This document shows, piece after piece, positions 22,819 to 34,388 of a stretch of DNA of 64,000 bases. Within the stretch, counting starts at the first letter, position 1, and each line of letters starts with the position of its first letter. The notes beneath the pieces were generated by a model. It saw only the letters and a list, made by a program, of their open reading frames with translations. It searched no databases and was not told the DNA's origin. The translations under genes and the position numbers were made by a program. This stretch comes from Achatina immaculata (lineage: Eukaryota > Mollusca > Gastropoda > Stylommatophora > Achatinidae): assembly GCA_009760885.1 (NCBI GenBank), contig CM019704.1, forward strand, positions 14,572,929 to 14,636,928, in the 5' to 3' direction.

Positions 22819-24716
22819 CTGCTCGCAGAAAGTCCTGATCAGTAGTTTCCAACCTGTTTACACCCGAGGACCATCTTTTTAACAACATGTAACTTGCAAA
22901 TCACTATATAATATCATAATGCCATGAATTCTTAACTGGTTTTATGAAATGGACAGCACATAATATCCTGGATCACAAGCTGGGGACTGCAGGTCTAATT
23001 TCGTTGCTAAGGAAGCACACTTTTTCTTACAGGAGACACCCTTCAATATAGTGAAAGGTCAAAGGTTCATTCAATGTGACACTACACAATTTATTACTAG
23101 TTCCCTTGCCAGGATTTTTCCCTGGATCTAACCAAAGCGCCGCGCGTCAATTAGTCGCTTCATTGTGTCATTATTAAGGCGTCACTGCCTGCTCGATTTT
23201 TTTCGATCAAATCCTACATCCTCACTGAATTATACATCCCTTCTGGCAAAACATTTGCCATCTGCCCGGCTACTTCTTGATTTCCCTACGGGCGGGTATT
23301 ACTTCTGGCAGGGAGTAAAACGAAATTGCTCAAAAGGCTGCACTATTATACAAAGACCTGAACAAAACCCCAGTCTACGGTCTGCGTACGTGCACAATAA
23401 AGCAAGAAGACTTTTCCGCTCCACTGAGTGATACACAAAACGTCATTATACTTCATTATGTAGATTGCACCAGGCCATTACGGTTGTTGATGCATCCAAT
23501 GCAAAAGAGATAGAATCTTTAAAAATTTGTAACACATCTTTAGCACATTAACGTGATGCTGTGGCACTGCTAAATGCAAATCTCAGCTGCGTCTTTCCAG
23601 AAAAAGCTCTGAGTAAGTGACTCACATTTTCCATCTCAATCTGTATTGAGAAACAAGTTATATTTAACCCTTTCATATCCTGAGTCAAAAATCCGATAGA
23701 CAAAATTAATTTTTTTTCCTTCTTCCAGTGATAAAATATTTCTTAGATAAAAGGTTCTTTTCATAAAGGAAAAACATTGTTCTACCTTCATGTGGCGTCT
23801 GCAGACATACAGCATGACCAAGCGAACAGTGGTCGAAATATGAAGGTAAAATCGGTCTTAAAAATACGCCATGCCAAAGTCGAATATGTCAGACTAAAAG
23901 GGGCAGATCTTCAATCTCTTTGGAACTGCAGGCTGGTGTATATCAAAGCCTCGCTGTACATTGTGACACAATGCATCCGGAGCAGAAGGAAAAAACAAAG
24001 GCAGAAAGGAACAAAAATACGAACAAGTTAAATGTCCGTTCATTTGTTAAGTTTGACTTCTATAATATTTACATCACAGTGACGAATACCTTACATATTT
24101 TATCAGTTGGACATATCACTTTTAATAGAGTGGAAGACTGAACTTAATTTCAAAGAATATACGCAGTTTTTTTTTAATAACTCTCATTATCCAAACAAAC
24201 AAAATTAGAAAAAAAAACCGCTTTGGCAAAGGTAGCTATTGACTCTTCAGATGGGTCATAACCCTAATGTTTGCTAGAAATATGATTAAGCTTAGAACGA
24301 CTTGAAATTAATTCTCCGGACGTTGTTTCAAGTACATGTCTAATTGTGTATATTTATTCATTCTACCATTATCTACATTGGCTCAAAATGTTAGAAGCGC
24401 TCTCGGCTAGACAAAAAAATAATAAAAACATATTCCTACTTTTTTTTCTGTCCCTTTCCTTTTTTTCAGGATCTTCTGTTATCAGGTACTTCACAAACTT
24501 CATCTCAAGTGACTGATACAGACTTGATGACTGCTCTAAGTGTATTAAATAACGTTCTCCATTCTGTTTGCTTTTGATTTGCCTGCCATAATTCTTTTTC
24601 TCCCCGCACTCTCGAGCATTCCTCGGCGATGATGTCTTCAGTTAAGTGAAGTTGCTGGTGGTAATGTTATAAAATAGATGAGTTTTCTCAGTAAGATATG
24701 GAAGAGCTACGTTACT

Positions 24717-24717
<1 letters not shown>
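22819..24717. other. No gene; one possible hAT-type relic
   Basis: CAGTAGTTTCCAACCTGTTT near 22841 resembles a hAT MITE terminus, but a partner end was not clear. The remainder has no supported feature. Confidence 0.35.
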
Positions 24718-24754
<37 letters not shown>

Positions 24755-24820
24755 CCTCTCTCAACATACACACATACACATTCACATACACACACTCACA
24801 CACACATATATATATATATA
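24718..24820. repeat. (TC)n-(CA)n-(TA)n compound microsatellite
   Basis: TC repeats pass into CA-rich and then TA repeats. Confidence 0.95.
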
Positions 24821-24849
24821 TGCAAATGAGATATACAGCAGCAGGACAT

Positions 24850-24985
24850 ACATACGAACATTCTGGCAGGACTGATAGCCTGCAATCTCAGCTCCACACG
24901 CACGCATCCAACCTTCTAACAGGACTAACGTCTCCATTTTATCAATTAGACATACACTCAATCTTCTAGCAGGTGTAAGATGGGC
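24850..24985. repeat. Short minisatellite, part 1
   Basis: Copies of CTTCTAACAGGACTAACGTC and CAATCTTCTAGCAGG with CATACACTCA between recur about every 60 bases. The same unit reappears near 26.0 kb. Confidence 0.65.
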
Positions 24986-25979
24986 AGAAATAACAACAGA
25001 CTAGCTACCTAGTTTTGTTGGCAACCCTAAGAGTAAGAATACTGGCTAGTATTGGAGGTGCGCAACTCAGAGAAAACCGGTCCCGCTGGTCCAGTATGTA
25101 AAATGTGAGAGAATTTTAATAGGTCAGAATTTGTAAGCTGAGCATATAGGAGGTGCCAGCGGATCGGAGGAGGATATGTTTTCGTTCAAGCACGAGTGAG
25201 TATGTTTATTCGTAAATGGAATTATATATGTGTGCTGGGTTAGTATTGGTTTATATTCTGTGATGTGGACGAGTGGAAGCTGTGCTGTCGACTCCTTCGA
25301 TCCATCCCGACCCACTCAGATATGATCGTGTTAGTTGAATGGTATATGAAAAAATCCTAGTTCCGTTATAAAATTATGTTCAATGTGAGACTGCTGATAT
25401 TTGTTAATATGCAATGATGGTCTGCTATGTTTACATAAATGTTATGTCATTGAATTTTATGTATTACGCATTTGTTTGTCGTACCCTTTTTTTTACCAAT
25501 AGTCTATTTGTTACCATCAGAATATTCAATCATTTAAGGATGAATATTTGAGATTTTATATGGAACGATTATGTTGAAAATCACATTAACCCAACTATAT
25601 GTACAAGGTGTTAAACTGATTTTTAGTAATTCCACTGTCGACAATATTTTTGTAGGAATCAAACTATTGGAAGAAATTGATTTGATTATGTTGATAGTAA
25701 TATAAACCAATGATGCACTGCTGAAGAATCGTATTCGTGTTTTCCTTCCTTATGTGTAACGTTCTGATGTGTAGGAATGAATGAGAAATGGGACAGAGAG
25801 AAGAGTAGATCGCAGGCCAGATTACTACGTTTCTTTCACTGTTGATGTTGTAGTATGTGCAATCATCAATCAGTTATACTTGCAGTATTGCAACCAGTAT
25901 AACAAACAATACAACCAAAATATAAACATAAACAGCAATGTAAGAATAACAGAAAATATAAACATTTTAAGCTTATAAT
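24986..25979. other. Anonymous block between two parts of one minisatellite
   Basis: No coding or terminal-repeat signal was found. It may be an insertion that split the array, or the array may have duplicated around it. Confidence 0.35.
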
Positions 25980-26065
25980 TTCTACACAGGACTAACATGC
26001 CCACAGTATCAACTGGGCATACACACAATCTTCTAGCAGGACTAATATGTATACCCAACATTTTA
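25980..26065. repeat. Short minisatellite, part 2
   Basis: CACAGGACTAACATGCCCAC, then ACACACAATCTTCTAGCAGG and ACTAATATG repeat the unit seen near 24.9 kb. Confidence 0.65.
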
Positions 26066-26579
26066 TGAAGACTACTGTGCCAGCTGGAAATAATCTTGAC
26101 CCATCAACTCAAGAAAAGTGACAAGCATCTCCGGTACACAGCAGTAGATAGAAGAGCTTAAAGAAAGATATATCTGGCAAAAAAAGCAAATGAAAGAATC
26201 ATCTCCCTTTACAGGCACAGTGCCAAATGATCAAAAAGACAGACTGTGGTCTCAGAACAATAGCTAATCAAATTCAACAGCCAACAGTTGGATACACTGA
26301 GACTTGCATACAACAAACCGTGAGAGCCTAGTCAGATAGATTCGCCTGAAAATTAAATCATATTCCGTTCCATTAAGCTCGGTCTTACACAGCAGTTCTT
26401 AACCGTTTTTTTTTTAGGTCACGGACTATTTAAACTGATAATAATTTACTGCACCCACCCACACACCCCCACCCCACCCCCCGCTCCCTACAGTCTGTAA
26501 TCACTTGCTATTTAAGTAAAAACTATGACTTTCCGTGTTTTGAGAACTTCTTGGCTTGGGTAGTTTGCGATGAACAGTA

Positions 26580-26610
<31 letters not shown>

Positions 26611-26796
26611 CGTTACTATATTTTAACTGTTTTCAAAGTAGGGGGAAAACAGGTTGAGTAAGAAATCTGGAATGTTTCTAAGTTATTCACGAGTACAGAA
26701 TAAATATGACTGCGCTTCGGTGTAATCTGTTTTCGTGTTTACGTAAGCAAAGGTAAGTGTGAGGCGTATCTGTTACATTTTTCAACTAACAGAGGA
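26066..26796. other. No gene; C-rich patch and (TA)n at 26581-26610
   Basis: A CCCACCC-type patch lies at 26452-26485. AGCAGTTCTTAACC near 26390 resembles a hAT MITE end but has no clear partner. Confidence 0.4.
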
Positions 26797-26972
26797 GAGG
26801 TTCTCAACCAGTGGGGGAAATCTGCACCCTCAAATTGATAGACTCAAACTGCTGGAATAGGATCTACATATTGAAAGCTCAATATTACAAAAGTTTGAGC
26901 CTATCAATCTCGGCCGCAATACTCCAAGAAACCCAACCCCCCCCCCCCCCCCGCGTACTGGTTGAAAACCTC
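26797..26972. mobile_element. hAT-like MITE, degraded
   Basis: GAGGTTCTCAACCAGTGGGG at the left pairs with the inverse of CGTACTGGTTGAAAACCTCT at the right. Inside is an imperfect inverted pair (ATTGATAGACTCAAACTGC and AAAAGTTTGAGCCTATCAAT) and a long C run. It resembles the MITE at 60.5 kb. No matching 8-bp target duplication was found. Confidence 0.65.
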
Positions 26973-27558
26973 TGTAATATAATGTCTATATATATATATA
27001 TAGAATCACGTGTCAACTTCTAACTCAAGCATGGTTGCAATAAATCTTATGCTTACATGGAACTTCATCTTTAGAATTCACCTGGACAGGTGTGTCTGAT
27101 CCAACTGTAGACAATGCCTACACAGTTTAACTGCTGAGATTGCTTTCTATTTTGCTGCTGATTTATCTCTTAAAGAATGCTTTTTATATATTATTATACC
27201 ATTCATTATGTTCCCCATGATATCTACTTTTGCAGACTGTGACGTTTTTGTTCCGTCGTTTTGGGTTTTTTTCTTGGGGGGGGGGGCGATTTTTTTATCT
27301 TTTCAATGTACGTTGTCCAAGATATTGCCTTTTCTTGCTTTCCAATAATTAAAAGTGTCCAAATTTCGTGGAAATCTACATGTTTACGTTTAGCGGTCCA
27401 GTTTATATTCAAGTTCAGTGCTCGAACTTTTTCAGCCAGTTTCGTTGATAACATTTCATGTTATATAAATCCCGACCCAGCACAATGAGCAGAGTGAGTT
27501 ACTGTTGTCGTTTTGTTAGTTAGGATCAGTTATCGCGTTAACTAGCAAATTACCAATT
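26973..27558. other. No recognisable gene or element
   Basis: A+T-rich sequence with a poly-G at about 27278-27287. No supported feature. Confidence 0.4.

Positions 27559-27599
<41 letters not shown>
27559..27599. repeat. (GA)n microsatellite
   Basis: Uninterrupted GA repeats of about 40 bases. A LINE tail origin is possible but no LINE end was read beside it. Confidence 0.95.
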
Positions 27600-27601
<2 letters not shown>

Positions 27602-27881
27602 GGGGGTTATCGGTTACCGTAACCGGTTTATATTGTCCAAAAAAGAAAAAAAGCTTGTAAAAAGCAACAAACGAAATCGGCTGGAGATTAATCGGGCCAG
27701 TAGATTGATGATGCTCAATTTGCATGGAGGAAAATCAGCCAGTTTTGAATTTGGTACAGCAAGTGAGCATTTTTTAAAAATAGTAAATCTTACCACAAAT
27801 AAGGTACGAAACATTACAAGTGAACATTTAATTCCCGCTGATGTTTGTAAAGCGTGTTTAATTTTACATTTTAAAAAGTAG
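27600..27881 (+). other. Unrecognised 93-codon open frame
   Basis: The frame is Lys/Asn-rich (KKEKKLVKSNKRNR, then ASRLMMLNLHGGK) and starts right after a GA tract. I recognise no domain and see no splice or promoter context. It could be chance or part of an unknown repeat, and should not be taken as a gene without other support. Confidence 0.15.
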
Positions 27882-29395
27882 AATGCTGTACTGACAAAAC
27901 CGGTATTTCGGAAAGTACCCCATGCAAGGTGAAAGACAGGTACAATTGTGCCGGTTTCGACAAATCCTAGCGCCACCACTGGTTAGTATTATCACTGCAC
28001 TCTGGAAAAATCCACAGATGCCCCGACCTGCGCTTAACAAATTAGTTATTGTGCACCTACTGATGACCCTGTTAAGGGTATCTACCACCCCGCCAGTTTT
28101 ATTTCCTCCTGTGTCGCAATGAACTATTTTTCATGCACTGAATATCCGTCTTGGAAATAAATAATAGATATTTATCAGATTTACATTTTTGAAAGAGATA
28201 AATCATTTCTGTAAATAAAAACACGTTCCGTGTTAAAGGTATGAACGTTTCCGCCTTTTTCCCCTCGTTACATCACCCATCCTAATGCAGTCTACAAACT
28301 CATATAATGAAGCTTAAATCTTATTAGGCGAGATGAGCTTAAAACATTTATGAAATGACCGTAAGAAACGACGTTGTTAAAGTACAATCGAAGAGTTTTC
28401 TTTCTCATCTTTGTGTCATTCCCCCCCCCAGGGAAGGTTGACTAGCACATGGATCTTTAGGTTATTCTGCCCCCTTCCTTTCGTAATGCACAAGGCCAAG
28501 GTGAATGTCGACCATCTTTTGATATTTTACATCCATCTATATCACTGTCATCCATCTTGCTTTTTTTTTTCCTTTCAACTTCTCACTCAGGTGCAGCTTT
28601 CGTCACTGTGTTACGTCTTTTGACATTGCCAGTTATTTTAAAAGAAGAGCTACCAAAACCAATACAGCGTGCAATGTAAAATTACAATATTATTAATTGT
28701 GTATTATATATTAATGATGACTGATAGCATTAGTGTTCTTTACTGTCATATTACTGAAGAAGATGTTCTTTAATCAACACATCACACATCGAGGTTTCAC
28801 AAACATTACAACATTCGCTAGAGCAGAGCAAGTTCGAAGAAATGTTCACTGAATTCATTTATTTTGACAGATAAGATCACGATGTATCGTCTACAACATC
28901 ACTTGGAATAAAATGTAATATGACATAAAATTCGTTCGTTTCGTCGTTGAAGCACATAATTTTTTGTTCATTATATCAAACCCTAACATATTCTATATGC
29001 AGCATTTCAACAATGTTCTCAACTTCACAATATTCTACATTTGATACGTTAACATTTCCTAACTCCGTACTACATCAGATCTGCAATACGTGGTCAACTA
29101 ATTCCTCGACTAAATCCCGGTACTCGAAGCTTCAGGGTAACAAAACTTCAAAATCACTTGATATACATCTTCAGTCTAACACTGCTTCTCGTTCTCTTTC
29201 CTGTTCTTCTACTAGACTGCTTGTGTTCTCCTTTCGTGTCCCCCTGGTGTTCTACTGTGTTCCTTCTTTTGCTATCCCTCTAAGACTACCTCCCTGACTT
29301 CTATGTCGTAACTCAGTCGTCCAATAGGCCACGCCTCTAAATATTTAATTGGTCAGTGGCCTAGTCGGTCCATTGCTTTGTTTCAAAACAGTGTG

Positions 29396-29397
<2 letters not shown>
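27882..29397. other. No recognisable gene or element
   Basis: The open frame at 28947-29297 is Ser/Thr-rich with no recognised domain. Nothing else is supported. Confidence 0.4.
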
Positions 29398-29447
<50 letters not shown>

Positions 29448-29800
29448 AACCTTAAGTGCCCAGGGCACATGGGGCTTCCGCAAGGGTTTTCCACAAATGC
29501 CTGTCCTTCGCCTTTTTTTCTGCTCTTGCCCAGGTGAGCCCTCTATTGCTCAACATCCTTTCTGTTGTTCTTCTCCATGTCTCTTTTGGTCTACCCTTAC
29601 TTCCCCTGTGATGTCCATCTTAGTGCTATTTTTGGTAGTGAGTTGTCAGTCATTCGGAGCACATGTCCCAACCATCGCCAGCGTCTTTCCTCAATAATTG
29701 TTGTCAGTGGTTTCATCTGCATTTCTGCTAATAAGATGTTATTTCTTATGGTGTTTGGCCAAAATATTTTTCTAATTCTTAGTGTGCAAATAGCGTCCTA
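29398..29800 (-). mobile_element. LINE 3' end with (GA)n tail, copy B
   Basis: On the minus strand the sequence reads RIRKIFWPNTIRNN, then ERRWRWLGHVLRM and ALRWTSQGKRKV, the closing blocks of an RTE-like RT. A short untranslated end shared with copy A at 22.3 kb follows, then about 46 bases of GA repeat (TC on the plus strand). The upstream RT is missing. Confidence 0.85.
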
Positions 29801-30410
29801 AAATTAGCAACCGTGCCCTAAGTGTTAGTCGATTCAATTTCGTCTATCCAATTGTTATTTTTAATTAAGTCCACTATCTCTTTCATGGCATGTGCTTCAG
29901 GGATTATTCCGTTCTTTATTCTGTCGCTAACAAGATCCTAGGCAATAACTACATCCGTCAAGTGTCAATGTCTATTTTTCCACCTCGGCTAGGTCTTCTT
30001 GAGTGTTGCGAGTCATCGCGTTATTAGTACTGGACTAATTTACTTCCGAGCGTCTTTCCTTAGTATTTCCTGTCTCTCGGCGTCACGGTGTCTGTCTTTT
30101 GCCTCCTCTGTTTACTTTTGATTAGCGTTTTGTATTTCTAAGTATCTACTCTTCCGAGCGTCCTGTCCTAATATTCTGTCCCACCTTTGTCAGCGTTTTG
30201 CATTTCTAAGCATCTACTCTTCTGTTGCTATCTGATGTCACTATTACGCTGCTGGCGAGACTCTTCGGATGCCACGTGTGGAGTGAAACTCCTCCCAGCC
30301 AATGAAGAAAATGAGGAAAAGCAATCAGGGTTGCCGTGCGGCGCCGATGTGAGAAGGTGATGGAAAGGATAAAGTGAACCTTAGTCGGTATGTCCAGTAG
30401 TCTCGCGGCG
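29801..30410. other. No recognisable gene or element
   Basis: Repeated TTCTAAG(T/C)ATCTACTCTTC near 30136 and 30205 suggests a small local duplication. Nothing else is supported. Confidence 0.35.
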
Positions 30411-30622
30411 AGAGCTACTCATACCACGGCACCTCTGCTCTAGAGGCCGGCCACGTCCGATATACACCTATACTGGTGAAATATGCCTAAACCGGCTTAA
30501 ACTAGGAGTGAAACTTGATAGCTACTCAAGTCACGGTACCTCCGTTCTAGAGGTCGATCACGTCCTAAACACACCCATACTGTGATAATATGCCTAAACC
30601 GGCTCAACCCAGGGGTGGAAGT
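30411..30622. repeat. Two-copy tandem repeat of about 107 bp
   Basis: Both units carry GAGCTACTCA/TAGCTACTCA, CCTC(T/C)G(C/T)TCTAGAGG, CACGTCC and ATATGCCTAAACCGGCT, with moderate divergence. Confidence 0.85.
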
Positions 30623-30734
30623 CACTAGTGAGGAGGATTCGTCCTCCTGGACAAAAGCTCCATCTAGGTCATAACTAGGAAGGGTAGCGGGCACAAAATG
30701 CTGAAGTCGGAGACACTGGACCAGGGCAGTCTAG

Positions 30735-30960
30735 ATAGGCAACCACCTCTCACCTGGTGGGGATGTATGCGTATCCTAATCACGCTGAGGTTTCCGGCGA
30801 GAAAGCTCAAAGTTGGACTGGTTGGGCAACCACCTCTCACCCTGCGGGGATACACCGGTATCCCAAAACACGCCGAGGTTTTCCGGTGAGAAAGTTCAGC
30901 TCCAGGCTAGATGGGCAACCACCTCTCACCCAGCGGGGATATGCTCATATCCAAAACACT
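30735..30960. repeat. Tandem repeat of about 88 bp, 2.6 copies
   Basis: GGGCAACCACCTCTCACC, a (G/C)GGGGAT(A/G) step, a CGC(T/C)GAGGTTT block, then GAGAAAG recur three times, the last unit incomplete. It is richer in C+G than its flanks. Confidence 0.9.
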
Positions 30961-31204
30961 ATTTTACCTACAATATATTCATAATTATATTCATAATCAC
31001 ACCATTAATAAGCATAATACTATAATCATTACTTACAAGGCCATGCTACAAAATTAGTCTTACGTCTAAATAATACTGGCTATGTGGCTGTGGATCTTTT
31101 TGCGTGAGTTCTTTTCCGGCTAAAACTGGGGTTAATAACCATTTCACGATTACTGCGCACCGCCCCTCCCCTTTCTCTGGATCGCCAAATATGTCCCCAT
31201 ACCC

Positions 31205-31340
31205 CCATCATCAGACTGTCGAAATCATCATCGTCACTTCTCCATGTTGGTGCTAGTATAACTTCAAAAAACGTTTATAGGTTGGTTCTACTTCTAAAAT
31301 GGATGTTCAGAAACAGAACAGCAGAAAGGAAAAATTATAT
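31205..31340. repeat. Dispersed repeat of unknown type, copy B
   Basis: This is the partner of the copy near 11.15 kb: CAGACTGTCGAAATCATCAT, GGTTGGTTCTA and AGAAACAGAACAG occur in the same order and spacing class. Confidence 0.6.
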
Positions 31341-31952
31341 TTTAAAAATTCAGTTATTTACAGATGCAGTTAAATACCCACAAGGTATATGAAAATCGCT
31401 TAGTATAACAGCCTCCCTTGACTTGCTAGGAGCTTGCCCGATGGTGAGATGACTGACGAAGAAACAAAGTCACAATCACAGTGATAGATGAAACTGCTGG
31501 TGGAAAAACCAAGGTATAAACAGCACTGGCAAAAGCAACAATAGCCAACTAGTTCCAAAATAACATAATGAAAACATTGGATACATGTTGATCTCCTAAT
31601 TGCGCATTCACGCCGTGATTTGACAAACACAAGACGTTGAACAAAGACTGTCTGATCTCTCTCAGACCAAAAATGACCCTACAAGGTTTTCCAACAACTC
31701 TCGTGCTTTGACAAACGCTCACAAAAGGTGATCTCGTTTTAAGTCAAAGCTCTTCTTGGACGACTAAGGGATAATTTATCCCAAATTTTAACAACAGAAA
31801 AAAGGAGACAAAACTCTGCAAATCTATATTCTATTGCATTAAGAACCCCTGATATAAAGCACAGAACAAATTCTGAAACACAGGCACACTGCTGGAAAAG
31901 TATGTGGTCACTGCGACAATAATTAATTCGCAACAACTTGTAAAACAACGAG
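31341..31952. other. No recognisable gene or element
   Basis: No supported coding or repeat signal. Confidence 0.4.
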
Positions 31953-32117
31953 GACTGCGCACAGTTAGGTGTCAGGCCAAACAGGATTTCGTACAGTAGG
32001 GTGTTAAGCCAAATAGGATTTTGCACAGTAATGTATTAGACCAAATAAAGTTTCGCACAGTAAAGTGTCAGACCAAACGGGTTTGCGCACAGTAAAGTGT
32101 TATACCAAATGGGAGGT
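31953..32117. repeat. Five-unit tandem repeat of about 32 bp
   Basis: Units follow CGCACAGTAAAGTGTCAGAC, CAAA then a GGGTTT/AGGATTT end. Divergence is moderate. Confidence 0.88.
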
Positions 32118-32129
32118 CTGTTCATTTGT

Positions 32130-32149
32130 TCTCTCTCTCTCTCTCTCTA

Positions 32150-32193
<44 letters not shown>
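32130..32193. repeat. (TC)n microsatellite
   Basis: TC repeats broken by two TATT/TCTTT interruptions. Confidence 0.95.
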
Positions 32194-32194
<1 letters not shown>

Positions 32195-32339
32195 CCTCAG
32201 ATCCCATTTAAATACTTCCTACATGGTGTGTAGCAGAAAATACTTCTAAATCCGTTTATGAGGTGAAAAACAAACGACAAACCAGATCAAATTTTGAATT
32301 ACAAATATAATTTTCTATACCCTGATTATAAAACTCTTG

Positions 32340-32342
<3 letters not shown>

Positions 32343-32391
<49 letters not shown>
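32343..32391. repeat. (TA)n microsatellite
   Basis: About 45 bases of TA. The Tyr/Ile-rich open frame across it is an artefact of the repeat. Confidence 0.95.
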
Positions 32392-32394
<3 letters not shown>

Positions 32395-32473
32395 ACAATA
32401 TATACATTTATTTACATGATTTTGTAACTGATCGCGACTTTGATTATTTTGTAATTGCTCGTGACTTTGTTAT

Positions 32474-32578
32474 TACTAAGCTGCTGCTTTCTGAACGCTA
32501 CCAGTTCTGGCAAAGCTGCTGCTTTTCGAACGCTAACAGTTGTTATTGCAAAGTTGCTGCTTTCTGAACACTACCGAC
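32474..32578. repeat. Three-copy tandem repeat of about 40 bp
   Basis: Three units share GCTGCTGCTTTCTGAACGCT followed by a CAGTT...GCAAAG spacer. Confidence 0.85.
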
Positions 32579-33120
32579 CAAGAATATTTTTTTCCTTCGA
32601 GTATACAATTGCGGCGATCAGATCCTTATTCTTAAGGCTTTTCCCGCATTCTCCAGAGCGTCAAAAGATGAGACGATCCTGTTAAGTTCCACAACGAATA
32701 TGGCTGCTGTGAGACAGCCTAGTGCTGTGTTGAACTGCTAGTACTGAAGTGGGATCTTGACTGGTCATGCTTCAGCCAGCCCCTATATAAGAGACTACGT
32801 TAGCGCTTCTCCCAACGAGCTTAAAGTACGCAGAAAAAAAATTCGTAGACTTTTGCGATTTCTGCCCATTCACAGACCTATGTACGAAGCGAGGGTGAGT
32901 CAAAAAGTAACCGCAATTTTGCTGTTTAAAAAATCATACGATAAGTAGATAGTTTTAGTACTGATATGTTATGCCATCCTTCTGTGTATATGTATGTGTC
33001 GACCGTTTGGGAATTATAACGTCATAAACCAGACAAAAAATTACCACTCATTTGAAAAGATGCACGAGAGAGGAATAGCGCGTTGTTATTTGTTTCTTAG
33101 GTAGTGAGGGCGAGAGACCT
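32579..33120. other. No recognisable gene or element
   Basis: GAGGGTGAGTCAAAAAGTAA near 32891 resembles some mariner terminal sequences, but no partner end or transposase was found. Confidence 0.35.
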
Positions 33121-33210
33121 GCATATGTATAAAGAATATGTATTAGGACACGTGTGTGTCACCTCGCATATGTATAAAGAATATGTATTAGGACACGTGT
33201 GTGTCACCTC
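33121..33210. repeat. Perfect 45-bp tandem duplication
   Basis: GCATATGTATAAAGAATATG through GTGTGTCACCTC is repeated exactly once, with no mismatch. Confidence 0.97.
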
Positions 33211-33794
33211 GGCGGCTACGTGAATAGCATGGGAAGTTTAAAAGTGTGGTGTCAAATCTGGCTGATGTCGTTCGCTCCGGTCGGCCTCACACACTGTGTA
33301 TACGACAGATACTATAATACTGAAGTGGAAGGAAAGATACTTGAAAACGGGCAGTTAATAACTAATGAGGCGCCTGGAAAACTGAAAATTATTCACTGAT
33401 CGGGGCACCACATTATTTACGAAGTGCTGCAGTACTGAAAAGTCTTCGTCTCCAAAATAACTCATCCCCGATCCGATAGAACGTTATGAGAATGTTTATG
33501 AAATTCTTTTACGAAATTCTTTTTATGTTATAAAACAGAAAGAAGTGGCTTTCTACTATGTATAGCCACTGGAGACGAATGCTATTGTAGGAAAATATGA
33601 TACCGGATTGAAGGAGAAGATGTTCAATCTTTTATTTTATTTTAAATCGTTGTTATACTAAGTGTTGGAAGGATGATTACACTTTCCGTTCACACCTTAC
33701 GTACTGACACTTCACGACAATGAATAGGAACACGAATAACAATCTTTCATAAAATCATGATCCTTGTATTTACACAGATGTTGACTTACAAGGT
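33211..33794. other. No recognisable gene or element
   Basis: A 66-codon open frame at 33199-33399 shows no recognisable domain. Nothing else is supported. Confidence 0.4.
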
Positions 33795-33891
33795 AGCAAA
33801 AATCAAAATGAATCTTATGTACGTGATGTTAAATATCATGCCGATATGCATCATCAAATCATTTTTTAAAAAAACGTTTCCTTGAACAATA

Positions 33892-34198
33892 TGGGTTCAG
33901 TTCTGAGTGTAAACGCACACAATTAAACTATATATATATATATATCTGTTCCTATCTAATGAATCACTTTCCTCCTTCACGTCTGAACAATGACATGGCT
34001 CCTAACCGTTGCTGGCCTCCAATCTACTCAGCATATCAAATCTCGACCACTTCGACCTCTATCTTCTCGTCTTCTTCTTATATACCTCATCAGCGACGGA
34101 CTAGCAGGACTGGGGATTTCTGTAAAAGCCCGTCTCTCGCCAGTGGGGTTGCCAATCAAACCGGGCAATTGCTTGTTTTTTTTTATCTACTCCTTACA
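33892..34198 (-). repeat. LTR copy 1
   Basis: This 307-bp copy is closely similar to the copy at 35.4-35.7 kb. It differs by a longer TA run near 33930-33945, a few substitutions, and lack of the small insertion present in the other copy. It follows the polypurine tract on the minus strand. Confidence 0.85.
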
Positions 34199-34388
34199 TA
34201 CTCCCCCTAGTTTTGTTTACAAAATTTTTTGTATAGAATACAAAAAAAGTTACATATACACTGTAGTATAGCTACATATCCTCAACTCAAAGTCTTGATG
34301 TCCTTCTTTAGGGACCAGCACAAATGTTGCTGTAGTTCTCTCTTTCGGATACTCGGCTCGACCTTATTTGAGTGACAGTCGAATCGGG

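Noticed and set aside
22841..22995. hAT-type MITE
   Set aside because: The left terminus is suggestive but neither a right terminus nor an 8-bp duplication could be shown.
27600..27881. Small host gene
   Set aside because: No recognised domain, no supporting promoter or splice context, and it starts at the edge of a GA tract.
32337..32567. Tyr/Ile-rich open frame
   Set aside because: It is an artefact of a TA microsatellite and the following tandem repeat.
32880..32910. Left end of another mariner (GAGGGTGAGTCAAAAAGTAA)
   Set aside because: No inverse partner or transposase piece was found within a plausible distance.
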